DNA from: JBLNCE01 sp050260415
GTDB lineage: Bacteria; Bacillota; UBA4882; JAAYXC01
Assembly: GCA_050260415.1 (NCBI GenBank)
Contig: JBLNCE010000055.1
Coordinates: forward strand, 30,185 to 94,184
Direction: 5' to 3'
DNA length: 64,000 nt
Positions 50,801 to 60,800 of the stretch are shown here, piece by piece. A model generated the notes under the pieces. The model had not been told where the DNA came from and did not search any database. It saw nothing but the letters and a program-made list of their open reading frames with translations. The position numbers and the translations under genes were made by a program. Each line of letters begins with the position of its first letter. Positions within the stretch are counted from its first letter, which is position 1.

Positions 50801-51970
50801 ATGAAGGTAACGGAAGCGAAGATTTACCTCGTCGAAATCGGCGGCCGTCATCCGGTGCTGGTCAAGGTCCTGACCGACGAAGGCATTAGCGGCGTGGGGG
50901 AGGCGGCGATTGCCTACGGGCTTGGCAAGACCGCGGCCGCGGGAATGATCAAGGACCTGGCGGAAGAAATTCTGCTCGGCAAGGACCCGTTTCGCATCGA
51001 GGCGATCTGGAGTGAGATGTACGACCACTCATTCTGGGCCAAAGGCGGCGGGCCGATCGTTTTTGCCGGCATCAGCGCGATCGAACAGGCGCTGTGGGAT
51101 ATAAAGGGGAAAGCGCTCGGCGTGCCCGTGTATGAACTGCTCGGGGGCAAATTCAGGGACCGGGCCCGGGTCTATGCCAACGGATGGTCGTTCCGCTGCG
51201 TTACCCCGGACGATTACGCACGGGCGGCGGAAAAAGTGGTCGGGGACGGGTATACGGCGCTCAAGCTTTATCCCTTGGCCGCTCCGGCTCCGGGCCCCCA
51301 CGGGCGGATCCGTCACGTATCCCTCCGCAGCATCGACAAGGATTACGAAAGGGCGGTCGTGGAAAAAGTGAGGGCCGTACGCGGTGCGGTGGGGCCGGAT
51401 ATCGATGTCATGGTTGATATGAGCGCCGAGCTGACTACCGACGCCGCGATCCGCATTGGGAAGCGGCTTGAGGAGATGGACCTCTGCTTTTTTGAAGAGC
51501 CGGTCGATCCTTTTGATACGGAAGCGCTGAAAAAGGTATCCGACCGCGTGGACATCCCGATTGCCGTTGGCGAAAGGCTGTATACGCGGTACGGATTCCG
51601 CCGGGTGATGGAAAACCATGTGGCCGATATCCTTCAGCCGGATATCGGGAACACGGGCGGGATCATGGAGACCAAGAAGATCGCCGCCATGGCCGAGACC
51701 TATTGCATGCGAATCCAGCCGCACAACTGCGCCAGTCCCGTCTCCACCGCCGCGGCGCTGCAGTTGGCCGCCTGTATACCGAACTTCGCCATCCAGGAGG
51801 TCTATCCGTATCGTATCCCCGAGCATTTCCAGCTAGTGGATCACGCGCCGGAACTGGAGATGAAAGACAGCTTTTTGCCGATTAGCGGCCGTCCTGGTCT
51901 GGGTGTTGAACTCGTCGAGGAGAAGGTTCGGCCGTTTTTGTGGGCTGAATGCAAATTGAAAGCTAACTAG
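50801..51970 (+). CDS. Enolase-superfamily sugar-acid dehydratase (MR/MLE type)
   Basis: The 389-residue protein has the mandelate racemase/muconate lactonising enzyme fold: capping domain (1-125), then a barrel with YTALKLYP near 152, metal ligands Asp206 (VDMSAE), Glu232 (FEEP) and Glu258 (VGERLY), and QPHN at 306-309 with a candidate catalytic His308. This pattern resembles galactonate dehydratase-like enzymes, which dehydrate aldonic acids to 2-keto-3-deoxy acids, but the FHG-type His after the first Asp is absent. Acting after the sulfatases and glycosidase, it would process a sugar acid from the glycan. It starts 90 bp after the previous gene. Substrate unknown. Confidence 0.8.
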   Translation: MKVTEAKIYLVEIGGRHPVLVKVLTDEGISGVGEAAIAYGLGKTAAAGMIKDLAEEILLGKDPFRIEAIWSEMYDHSFWAKGGGPIVFAGISAIEQALWDIKGKALGVPVYELLGGKFRDRARVYANGWSFRCVTPDDYARAAEKVVGDGYTALKLYPLAAPAPGPHGRIRHVSLRSIDKDYERAVVEKVRAVRGAVGPDIDVMVDMSAELTTDAAIRIGKRLEEMDLCFFEEPVDPFDTEALKKVSDRVDIPIAVGERLYTRYGFRRVMENHVADILQPDIGNTGGIMETKKIAAMAETYCMRIQPHNCASPVSTAAALQLAACIPNFAIQEVYPYRIPEHFQLVDHAPELEMKDSFLPISGRPGLGVELVEEKVRPFLWAECKLKAN

Positions 51971-51971
51971 A

Positions 51972-52141
51972 AGCGGTCCCTCCGGCATTTTACCGGGACA
52001 ACAAGTAGAAGAAAACTGGCGGCCATTCGTGCTCGTCCACCCTCCGCAGTAGCATCTTGGCTGTTACATGAGTGACTACTACGGAGGACGGGTGCTCGTA
52101 CTCGTAATCGTTCTCATAATCGAACACGAGCACGATGATCG
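51972..52141. repeat. Composite hexamer repeat R3 plus module
   Basis: CCCTCCGGCATTTTACCGGG and ACAACAAG (51979-52005) share 13 exact bases with R1. Next comes a stem, CCTCCGCAGTAG (52041-52052) against CTACTACGGAGG (52076-52087). Then a hexamer block has arms GTGCTCGT (52092-52099) and ACGAGCAC (52126-52133). There is no gene; it ends just before the ribosome binding site of the GH4 gene. Confidence 0.7.
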
Positions 52142-52191
52142 GGAAACAGCAAAGAGCAATTTTCAGGTCAGCATTCAGGAGGAGCGTAGAT

Positions 52192-53523
52192 ATGAAAAGC
52201 CCAAGAATCGCCTTTATCGGCGCGGGAAGTTATGGATTCACGTTCAAGCTCGTGGCGGACATCCTCAGCTATGACGCTTTGCGGGATTGTGAACTCAGTT
52301 TTATGGATGTAAACGGGGAAAGGCTTAACAACTTGAAGATCGTACTGGACGAGCACTTCAGGAATGTCGGGTACGCGAGAAAAGCGCTGTACACTCTGGA
52401 CCTCGAAAAGGCGCTGGAAGGCGCGGATTTTGTCATCAACTTGGTAAAGATAGGTTTCTTGGAAGCATCCGAAATCGATATGGATATTCCCAAGAAATTC
52501 GGGCTGTACCAGACGATTGGCGACACCTGCGGCGTGGGGGGTGTGTTCAGGGGTCTTCGCACGATGATTTACGACATCAAGTTGTGCCGGACGATAGAAC
52601 GGGTAAGCGCGCCGGGCGCGGTCGTGCTCAATTATACGAACCCCCAGTCGATGCTGGTCATGGCCGCCGCCGCCACCAGCAGGATCCCCTTTGTGGGCTT
52701 GTGCCACAGCGTTCAGGGAACCACGCGCCTGATCGCGAAGTATCTCGATGTTTCCTATGAAGAGCTGACATACGAAGCAGCGGGCATAAATCATATGAAT
52801 TGGATCCTGAAACTGGAAAGAAACGGGGAGGATCTATATCCCCGGTTCAGGCAGTTGGTCAAGGAGCGCGGCATATACGACAAGGAAGAGAAAGGCGACG
52901 AGATCGAACCCGGCTTCGGCGCAACGCGCCTCGATATGCTTAACCGCGTTGGCTACATGGTGACGGAATCCAGCACGCATTTTGCCGAGTACGTGCCGTA
53001 TTATCTGCGGACCCGGGATACCAGGGAAGTATATGGAATCCAGGTGGACAGATACAAGGCGAACATAGCGAGAAAGGAAAAACAATATCAAGGCTATGTC
53101 GAGAGCGCCAGGAAGGGTTCGCTACCGAAACCGGCACGCAGTACCGAATACGGCTCGATGATAGTCAACGCCATGATGACGAACGAACCATGCAGAATCT
53201 ATGCCAATGTGATGAACAAAGGTTTGATCACCAACCTGCCGGAATTCAGCGCCGTCGAAGTGGCCTGCCTCGTGGATCGGAACGGCGTGCAGCCGTGCCA
53301 TTACGGCGCGTTGCCGACTCATCTCGCCGCTCTGTGCCGATCGAATATCAACGTGCATCAGCTTGCGGTGGAGGCGGTCCTGAATAAGGATCGCAAATCC
53401 GTGTATTGGGCTTTGATGATGGACCCGGCGACACATAGCGTGCTTACCTTGGACCAGATGCAGGAAGTGGCCGATGCGTTGATCGCCAAACACCAGGAAT
53501 ACCTGGGTGAGTATATTAGATAG
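52192..53523 (+). CDS. Glycoside hydrolase family 4 (alpha-galactosidase-like)
   Basis: The 443-residue cytoplasmic enzyme belongs to the NAD+- and Mn2+-dependent GH4 family, which cleaves glycosides by an oxidation-elimination route. The NAD loop FIGAGSYGFT is at residues 6-15. GDTCGVGG lies near 107, NYTNPQSM near 145, the metal-binding GLCHSVQG near 168 and AGINHMNW near 197. The last pair is typical of MelA-type alpha-galactosidases and alpha-galacturonidases. ATG at 52192 has AGGAGGAG upstream; a longer frame back to 52135 runs into repeat R3. It is followed 15 bp later by the amidohydrolase gene. Which alpha-linked sugar it cleaves is not clear. Confidence 0.87.
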   Translation: MKSPRIAFIGAGSYGFTFKLVADILSYDALRDCELSFMDVNGERLNNLKIVLDEHFRNVGYARKALYTLDLEKALEGADFVINLVKIGFLEASEIDMDIPKKFGLYQTIGDTCGVGGVFRGLRTMIYDIKLCRTIERVSAPGAVVLNYTNPQSMLVMAAAATSRIPFVGLCHSVQGTTRLIAKYLDVSYEELTYEAAGINHMNWILKLERNGEDLYPRFRQLVKERGIYDKEEKGDEIEPGFGATRLDMLNRVGYMVTESSTHFAEYVPYYLRTRDTREVYGIQVDRYKANIARKEKQYQGYVESARKGSLPKPARSTEYGSMIVNAMMTNEPCRIYANVMNKGLITNLPEFSAVEVACLVDRNGVQPCHYGALPTHLAALCRSNINVHQLAVEAVLNKDRKSVYWALMMDPATHSVLTLDQMQEVADALIAKHQEYLGEYIR

Positions 53524-53538
53524 AGGAGGCGAATCAGG

Positions 53539-54558
53539 ATGGAAAACGGATTGTTGCTGAAGGATTATCGGCCGGAAAGCACTTTGAGGGCGAAAAGAAC
53601 ACCCATCGGTAAGGGTAAATACCCCGTTATAGACGTACACAACCATTTGAAAAAAGTGTTTGATCTCGATGATGTAATAAGAGTCATGGATGAAGTCGGG
53701 GTAAAGACAATCGTTAACCTGGACGGGGGCTGGGGCGAAACTCTAAGAAATAATATCGATAGACTTGACAGGAAGTATCCCGGCAGGTTCATTACCTTCT
53801 GCAACCTCGATTTTGCGCTGATCGACGATCCGGGGTTCAAGGCGCATGTCCGAAACACGATTGCGGAAGGCGTCAAATACGGTATGGGCGGCGTGAAAAT
53901 CTTCAAGGAGCTCGGTCTGAAATACAGGGATGCCAACGGCAAATTGGTCATGCCGGATGACGACCGGCTGAGAGTGATCTGGGAAACCGCAGCGGAGCAA
54001 AACGTGCCCGTACTATATCATATTGCCGACCCCCTCGCTTTTTTCCAGCCTTTGAGTGGGAGCAACGAAAGGATAGAGCAACTGACCGTGCATCCCAACT
54101 GGTCGTTTTATGGAGCCGATTTCCCCACCCGCGACGAGCTCCTTGCCTGCCAGCGCAGGATGCTTGCGAAAAACCCGCAAACGAGATTCATCCTCCCCCA
54201 TATCGCCTCCAATCCGGAAGACCTGGAACATGTCTCCGAACTGCTTGATACCTACAAGAATTTCTCCGTCGATATGAGCGCGAGGGTTGGGGACCTCGGC
54301 AGGCAGCCATATACGGCCAGGAAGTTCTTGATCAAATACGCCGACCGTATTCTTTTCGGGCTTGACGGCGGTATCGAACCACAAAGATACATCATTTGTT
54401 TTAGGTTTTTAGAGACCGACGACGAGTACTTTGATTACCGGCAGCCGGGCCACAACATAATCAGCAGATGGATGGTCTATGGCGTGTTTCTTCCCGATGA
54501 TGTCCTAAGGAAGATATATTATCAAAACGCACTGACGGTGCTAGGGCTGCCATGCTGA
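53539..54558 (+). CDS. Amidohydrolase-2 family metal-dependent hydrolase
   Basis: The 339-residue protein has an amidohydrolase-type barrel: metal-binding VIDVHNHL with His34 and His36, GMGGVKIFKELG near 115, VLYHIADP near 158, FILPHIASNPEDL near 213 and FGLDGGIEP near 272 with the conserved Asp. This is the layout of the decarboxylase/lactonase branch (amidohydrolase 2), some of which hydrolyse sugar lactones. A lactonase step would fit between an oxidised sugar and the neighbouring sugar-acid dehydratase; this is inference. GGAGG lies 8 nt before ATG 53539. The C-terminus with ISRWMVYGVFLPDDVLRKIY is typical of the family. Confidence 0.75.
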   Translation: MENGLLLKDYRPESTLRAKRTPIGKGKYPVIDVHNHLKKVFDLDDVIRVMDEVGVKTIVNLDGGWGETLRNNIDRLDRKYPGRFITFCNLDFALIDDPGFKAHVRNTIAEGVKYGMGGVKIFKELGLKYRDANGKLVMPDDDRLRVIWETAAEQNVPVLYHIADPLAFFQPLSGSNERIEQLTVHPNWSFYGADFPTRDELLACQRRMLAKNPQTRFILPHIASNPEDLEHVSELLDTYKNFSVDMSARVGDLGRQPYTARKFLIKYADRILFGLDGGIEPQRYIICFRFLETDDEYFDYRQPGHNIISRWMVYGVFLPDDVLRKIYYQNALTVLGLPC

Positions 54559-54655
54559 AATGGGTAGGGGCCTTCCTCCAACCGTTCGCTATTCTCAAAA
54601 GGCTCAGTTCGGGATGTGGGAGGCAAAATGAGCCGCTCAAAAAGGGGGATGTTTC

Positions 54656-56287
54656 ATGAGCGATAAACGAAACGTCCTAATCCTCTTTACTGACCAACAA
54701 CGCTATGACACGGTCAACGCGGCGGGTTATCCCCACATGATCACGCCCAATCTGGACCGGCTGGCCGCCGAGGGGTGCCTCTACGCGAACGCTCATTCCA
54801 CCAACCCCGTCTGCATGCCGGCGCGCCACGATCTCTTGACCGGCCTGCCCGGCCGCGCGCACGGCTACTTTACCAACTCCCGGCAGACCATCAAGGACTA
54901 CAGTCTGCCCACCATTCCCCGGATCTTTTCCGAAAACGGTTACCGGACGGCCGCCATCGGGAAGATGCATTTTCGGCCCGCCCGCATGCACCATGGGTTC
55001 GGGGAGATGTTCCTCATGGAGGAACTCCCCAAGTGCCGCCAGGACGATCAGTACGCGACCTTTCTTGAGGCCGAGGGATTGGGCCATATCCAGAATATCC
55101 ACGGCGTGCGGCCCCACATCTACAACCTGCCCCAGAACTCCCAGATGGACGAGGCGCACCACGGTTCGACCTGGGTGGCCAATAAGACCATCGACTGGCT
55201 GAAGACCAATAAGAACAAGCCGTTCTTCGTCATGGCCGGCTGGATCAGTCCCCACCCGCCCTGGCATCTGCCCCCGGAGTATCAGGGCCTCTACCGCGGC
55301 CGGGATCTTCCAGAGCCGGTCCCGCTTTCGCGGTCTTATCCCTTTGCGCGGGAGAAGAACGAGTGGTTCGGCGATCTGGACACACCCGAGGAAAAACGCC
55401 GGATCAGGGAGGCCTACTATGCGTCGATCACGATGGTCGATCGCAACATCGGCCGGGTTCTGGATTACTTGCGGGACGAGAACCTGATCGAGAACACGCT
55501 CGTCATCTTCACGTCCGATCACGGGGAGATGCTGCAGGACAAGGGGTTCTACACCAAGCAACTGCCCTATGACGGCTCGGTGCGCATCCCGTGCATCGTC
55601 AGGTACCCGGAGCGGTTCACGCCGGGCGCCGTCAGGGAAGAGTTCGCGGATCTCTTCGACATCATGCCCACCTGTCTGGATGTCTGCGGTCTGGCTTACA
55701 ACGGGGACAAGTACAAGCTCCCCGGAGAGTCGCTCTGCGCGACGGCTCCGCAACGGGACCGCAACTTCCAAGTCTCCTCGTTCGGCATCGGTCTGGAAAG
55801 ATGGGTCATGTGCCGGAACAAGCGGTACAAGTACATCTACAACTACAACCGCGGCGCGGAGGAACTCTACGACATGCTCGACGACCCCGGCGAGACGGTC
55901 AACCTGATGGAGGCCGGGAACTATCCCGCGGAGGAGCATCGTGCGCTGAAGCAAAAGGCCCTGGAATACGAACGGGCCTGGGGGCCGGAGGGGCTTGCGG
56001 ACGGTGATGCTTTCACGGTCCTGGACGGCGAGGAGTTCCACCCAAACATCTATGCGAAGCGCTCATTCTGGCAGAACCAGCAACTGCAGTACTTCGACGA
56101 GCGCAGCAACGAGGAGCGGGGTCGGGCGTTCATCAGGGAGATCCAACACGCCTATGCCAACGACGGCAACGCGGGCCGGGCCCTGTCCGAGGTCTTCAAC
56201 GATCCCGAGTGGCGGGAAAGCTTCCGGGAGCATTGGCGTAAGTTCGGGACCGGTACGGAGATCGAGGATTTGCTGTTCAAGAAATAG
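54656..56287 (+). CDS. Sulfatase, formylglycine type (CMPAR)
   Basis: The 543-residue sulfatase is the close paralogue of the one at 49083. It has NVLILFTDQQRYDTV and NPVCMPARHDLLTG, with Cys53 as the formylglycine precursor. IGKMHF lies near 105, HPPWHLPPEY near 200 and FTSDHGEMLQDKGFY near 280. It has no signal peptide, so its action is cytoplasmic. Its GC content matches the genome better than its paralogue's, suggesting this is the older copy or has ameliorated. It is the last gene of the sulfated-glycan run. Its stop overlaps the convergent gltD gene by 11 bp, so no independent terminator fits between them. Confidence 0.92.
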   Translation: MSDKRNVLILFTDQQRYDTVNAAGYPHMITPNLDRLAAEGCLYANAHSTNPVCMPARHDLLTGLPGRAHGYFTNSRQTIKDYSLPTIPRIFSENGYRTAAIGKMHFRPARMHHGFGEMFLMEELPKCRQDDQYATFLEAEGLGHIQNIHGVRPHIYNLPQNSQMDEAHHGSTWVANKTIDWLKTNKNKPFFVMAGWISPHPPWHLPPEYQGLYRGRDLPEPVPLSRSYPFAREKNEWFGDLDTPEEKRRIREAYYASITMVDRNIGRVLDYLRDENLIENTLVIFTSDHGEMLQDKGFYTKQLPYDGSVRIPCIVRYPERFTPGAVREEFADLFDIMPTCLDVCGLAYNGDKYKLPGESLCATAPQRDRNFQVSSFGIGLERWVMCRNKRYKYIYNYNRGAEELYDMLDDPGETVNLMEAGNYPAEEHRALKQKALEYERAWGPEGLADGDAFTVLDGEEFHPNIYAKRSFWQNQQLQYFDERSNEERGRAFIREIQHAYANDGNAGRALSEVFNDPEWRESFREHWRKFGTGTEIEDLLFKK

Positions 56288-57743
56288 ACAAATACCGATC
56301 GCACTCCCGGGCCGCGCCGCGTCCGTCGGCGATCGCCCAAGCCACCAGGCTCTGGCCGCGGCGCATGTCTCCCGCCACGAAGATGCCGGGCACGTTCGTG
56401 GCGTAGCGGTCTGGCTCCGTCCGTACGTTGGTCCGCTCATCGCGGGCGATCCCCAGTTGCGTGAGGAGTCCATCCTCGGGCCCCAAGAACCCCATGGCCA
56501 GGAGCACGAGCTGGGCCGGCCGCACCTGTTCGGTGCCCGCGATCTCCCGCGGTACCATGCGGCCGTTCTCCGCCGACCATGCCACCTGCACGGTATGGAC
56601 CTCCTTGACCCGGCCGTGCTCATCGCTTACGAAACGCTTGGTTCGGGTGCAGTAGACCCGCGGATCGCCACCGTGGAGCGCGGCCGCTTCCTCCTGGCCG
56701 TAGTCCAGCTTGTAGACTTTGGGCCACTGCGGCCAGGGATTATCCGCCGCACGCGCTTCCGGGGGCCGGGGCATGATCTCGAGCTGGGTGACGCTCCGGC
56801 AGCCCTGCCGCAGCGCCGTGGCCACGCAATCGGTACCGGTATCGCCGCCGCCGACGATCAGGACGTCCCGGTCACGCGCGGAGATATAGCCTTCATCCCC
56901 GCCGCCATTGAGGAGCCGCTCCGTATTGCCCCTGAGGAAATCCAGGGCGAAATGGATCCCGCCGAGACTCCTCCCCTCGACCGGCAGGTCGCGCGGTCTT
57001 GTGGCCCCCCCGCAGAGGACGATCGCGTCGAACTCAGCGCGCAGGCGGTCCGCCGCGTAGTCCCCGCCAACCTCCGTGTTGGTTATGAACTCCACCCCCT
57101 CCGCGGCCATGAGGTCCACGCGGCGCCGCACGAGGCCCTTGTCCAGCTTCATGTTGGGAATGCCGTAGATGAGCAGCCCGCCGATGCGGTCCGCACGCTC
57201 AAAGACGGTGACTTTGTGCCCCGCCCGGTTGAGCTGCGCGGCGCAGGCCAGGCCCGCGGGACCGGATCCGATCACCGCCACCTTTTTACCGGTGCGCATC
57301 GGGGGCGGTTCCGGCACGATCCAACCCTCGGCGAAGGCCCGGTCGATAATCGCGCATTCATTGTTCTTGATCGTCACCTGCGGCCCATTGAGGCCGAGGG
57401 TGCAGGAGCCCTCGCAGGGAGCGGGACAGACCCGGCCGGTAAATTCCGGGAAACTGTTCGTCTTGAGCAGGCGTTTGGCTGCCTCGCGCCAGAGGCCCAG
57501 ATAGATCAGATCGTTCCACTCGGGGATCAGGTTGCCGGGCGGACAGCCGGAAGCCATCCCCGCGAGCAGCAGGCCGGAGTGGCAGAACGGCGTACCGCAG
57601 TCCATGCACCGGGCGCCTTGCGTCCGCATGGTCTCCTCGGGCAGCCGCCCGTGGAACTCGTCCCAATCCTTCACCCGCTCTAGCGGGGGGCGATCCTCCG
57701 GCAACATGCGCGCGTATTCAAGAAACCCGGTGGGTTTGCCCAT
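56277..57743 (-). CDS. gltD: Glutamate synthase, small subunit
   Basis: The 488-residue flavoprotein transfers electrons from NADPH to the large subunit. An N-terminal 4Fe-4S segment shows cysteines in GARCMDCGTPFCHSG (residues 44-58) and GRVCPAPCEGSCTLG (about 100-114). The FAD loop KVAVIGSGPAGLACAAQL is near 150, and the NADPH loop VLIVGGGDTGTDCVATAL near 290. FVAGDMRRGQSLVAWAIADG near 455 closes the FAD site. ATG at 57743 has GGAGGA upstream; a longer frame to 57794 has none. It follows gltB by 122 bp, a gap holding AGGGCAAGAGGCAAAAG and a near complement, and overlaps the convergent sulfatase gene. Confidence 0.95.
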   Translation of the reverse strand: MGKPTGFLEYARMLPEDRPPLERVKDWDEFHGRLPEETMRTQGARCMDCGTPFCHSGLLLAGMASGCPPGNLIPEWNDLIYLGLWREAAKRLLKTNSFPEFTGRVCPAPCEGSCTLGLNGPQVTIKNNECAIIDRAFAEGWIVPEPPPMRTGKKVAVIGSGPAGLACAAQLNRAGHKVTVFERADRIGGLLIYGIPNMKLDKGLVRRRVDLMAAEGVEFITNTEVGGDYAADRLRAEFDAIVLCGGATRPRDLPVEGRSLGGIHFALDFLRGNTERLLNGGGDEGYISARDRDVLIVGGGDTGTDCVATALRQGCRSVTQLEIMPRPPEARAADNPWPQWPKVYKLDYGQEEAAALHGGDPRVYCTRTKRFVSDEHGRVKEVHTVQVAWSAENGRMVPREIAGTEQVRPAQLVLLAMGFLGPEDGLLTQLGIARDERTNVRTEPDRYATNVPGIFVAGDMRRGQSLVAWAIADGRGAARECDRYLSIS

Positions 57744-57865
57744 GCTGGATTCCTCCGATCGAATATCGGGTGATAGGCAAAGGGCAAGAGGCAAAAGTAA
57801 GAACCCTTGAGAGGTGTCTCCTGGCTACACTGTGTTGGTCTTCATCGCTTGCCTTTTGCCTGCCC

Positions 57866-60800
57866 TTAATTTCCACTCACCCTCGACATATCGCCCTTGT
57901 TTTCCTCGAAGGCGGCCATGGTGGCTTCGTCACCGCTGAGTCCGGCCTGCCGCATGAGCGTTAGGGCCTTCAAGGCGCGCTTGTAATCCTTCGGCATCAC
58001 CTTGACGATCTTCGGCACCGACTGCTCCCAACGCGCGAGGATTTTCTTTGCCGGGTTACTGCCGGTATAATCCAGATGACGCTGGATCATGTCCCGCACT
58101 TCCCGGATCTCCTCCTCTTCCGCCAGCGTTTCCAACTCGACCATCTCCAAGTTGCACCGGCGGGCGAGATCCCCCTTCTCATCCAGCACATAGGCGACGC
58201 CGCCCGACATGCCCGCGGCGAAGTTGCGGCCCGTGGTCCCAAGGACCACGACCCGTCCGCCGGTCATATACTCGCAGCCGTGGTCCCCGACCCCTTCGAC
58301 GACCGCGTGCGCGCCGCTGTTGCGGACGCAGAAGCGCTCACCGGCGATGCCGCGGATGTACGCCTCGCCGCCCGTGGCCCCGTAGAGGGCCACGTTTCCG
58401 ACGAGGATGTTTTCCTCGGGCACGAAGGTCGCCCCCCCCGGCGGGTAGACGATCACTTTGCCGCCGGAGAGCCCTTTGCCGAGATAATCGTTGGCGTCCC
58501 CCTCGAGGATCAGGGTGACGCCCCTGGGGATGAAGGCGCCGAAGCTCTGGCCGGCCGACCCCTTGAAAATCAGGCGGATGGTGTCTTCCGGCAGCCCCTC
58601 GGCGCCGTACTTCCGCGTAATCTCGCTGCCGAGCATGGTGCCAACCACGCGGTCCGTGTTGCGAATGGGCAGGATTGCCCGGACGGGCTTTTTCTCGTCC
58701 AAGGCGGGCGCGCAGATCTCGAGCAGGACCCGCCGGTCGAGGGAGGCCTCCAAGCCGTGGTCCTGATGGATAAGCTGCCGCCGGCCGACGTTTGGCGGAA
58801 CCGCGGGCTGATACAGGATGCCGCTGAAGTCAAGCCCTTTTGTCTTCCAGTGTCCGCTCTCGGCCGGTTCCAGTCTATCCACCCGGCCGATCATCTCGTC
58901 CATGGTATGGAAGCCCAGTTCAGCCATGATTTCGCGCACCTCTTCGGCCACGAAACGCATGAAGTTGACCACGTGGCGCGGATCGCCGGCAAAGCGCCTC
59001 CGGAGTTCGGGATTCTGGGTCGCCACGCCCACCGGGCAGGTATCAAGGTTGCAGATCCGCATCATGACGCAGCCCAGCACCACCAACGGCGCGGTGGCGA
59101 AGCCGAATTCCTCCGCTCCGAGCAGCGCCGCGACCGCCACATCCCGCCCGGTCATGAGTTTACCGTCCGCCTCAAGCCTCACGCGGCTGCGTAAATCGTT
59201 CAGCAGCAGCGTCTGGTGCGTCTCCGCCAAACCCAGTTCCCACGGCAGGCCCGCGTGGCGGATGCTGGTCCGGGGCGAGGCGCCCGTGCCCCCGTCGTAG
59301 CCGCTGATTAGGATCACGTCGGCTCTGCCCTTGGCAACCCCGGCCGCGATGGTGCCGACACCGACCTCGGAGACCAGTTTCACGCTGATGCGGGCTTGCG
59401 GATTGGCGTTTTTGAGGTCGTGGATCAGCTCCGCCAAATCCTCGATCGAGTAGATATCGTGGTGCGGCGGGGGCGAGATCAGGCCGACCCCGGGCGTGGC
59501 ATGGCGTACGCGGGCAATCCACGGATAGACCTTGCGGCCGGGCAGCTGGCCGCCTTCGCCCGGTTTGGCTCCTTGCGCGATCTTGATCTGTATCTCCTGG
59601 GCGCTCAGGAGATACTCGCTAGTTACGCCGAACCTTCCGGAGGCCACTTGTTTGATGGCGCTGCAACGGGAATCCCCGTTCGGCTCCGGCTTGAACCGCG
59701 CCGGATCCTCGCCGCCCTCGCCGGAGTTGCTCTTGCCGCCGAGACGGTTCATGGCCAGGGCCAGGCACTCATGGGCCTCCTGGCTGATGGAACCGTAAGA
59801 CATGGCGCCGGTCTTGAAACGGCGGCAGATGGACTCCACGGACTCGACCTCCGCGAGCGGGAGGGGGTTGACATCCTTTTTGAACTTGAGCAATCCTCGC
59901 AGCGTATAGAGCCTTTGGCTCTGGTCGTTGATCGAACGGGCATACTCCTTGTAGAGCTCATAATCCTCCGTGCGGCAAGCCTGCTGCAGTTTGTGGATGG
60001 ATACGGGATTGTACAGATGGTATTCCCCGTCCCGGCGCCACTGGTATTGTCCTCGACTCTCAAGGGCCCCTTCCGCCGCGGCCCCCCCTTCGAAAGCAAA
60101 GGCCGCCGCGTGGCGCATGCACGCCTCGCGGGCGATTACATCCAGCCCGACGCCGCCCACGCGTGACGGCGTCCAGGTAAAATACCGCTCCACGATCGAG
60201 TTGTGCAGTCCGACCGCCTCAAAGATCTGCGCGCCCTGGTAACCCTGGATCGTCGAGATGCCCATCTTGCTCAGGACTTTGAGCACCCCTTTGGTTGCGG
60301 CTTTGATGTAGCGTTTGACGGCTTTTTCGTAATCGATCCCGCCGATCAGGCCCGCCTTAAGCGAGGCAAACGCAAGGTAGGGGTTGACGGCGGAGACGCC
60401 GTAGCCGAGCAAGAGGGCGAAATGATGGACTTCGCGCGGTTCGCCGCTCTCGAGGACCAGGCTGACCTGAGTCCGGGTGCCCTCGCGGATCAGGTGATGA
60501 TGCAGGCCCGAAACGGCCAATAAAGCCGGGATTGGCGCCTGCGCCGGGCCCAGATCCCGGTCGGACAGGATGAGGATGTTCGCTCCCTCCCGGATCCTCT
60601 CGTCCGCGGCTTGGCAGAGTGCGTCCATGGCCTTGACGAGCCCTTGCTCTCCTTGCTCGGGGCGGAAGAGGATCGGCAGGACGGCGGGCTTAAAACCGGG
60701 GCGGTCGATCGCGCGCAGCTTTGCCAGTTCGCCGTCGGTCAGAATCGGCGTCTGCAACTTGATCTGCCGGCAGCTCTCGGGGACCGGCGCCAGCAGCTTG

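Noticed and set aside
55995..57683. A 562-codon open frame crossing the sulfatase end and antisense to gltD
   Set aside because: It runs through the end of one real gene and the complement of another, with low-complexity composition.
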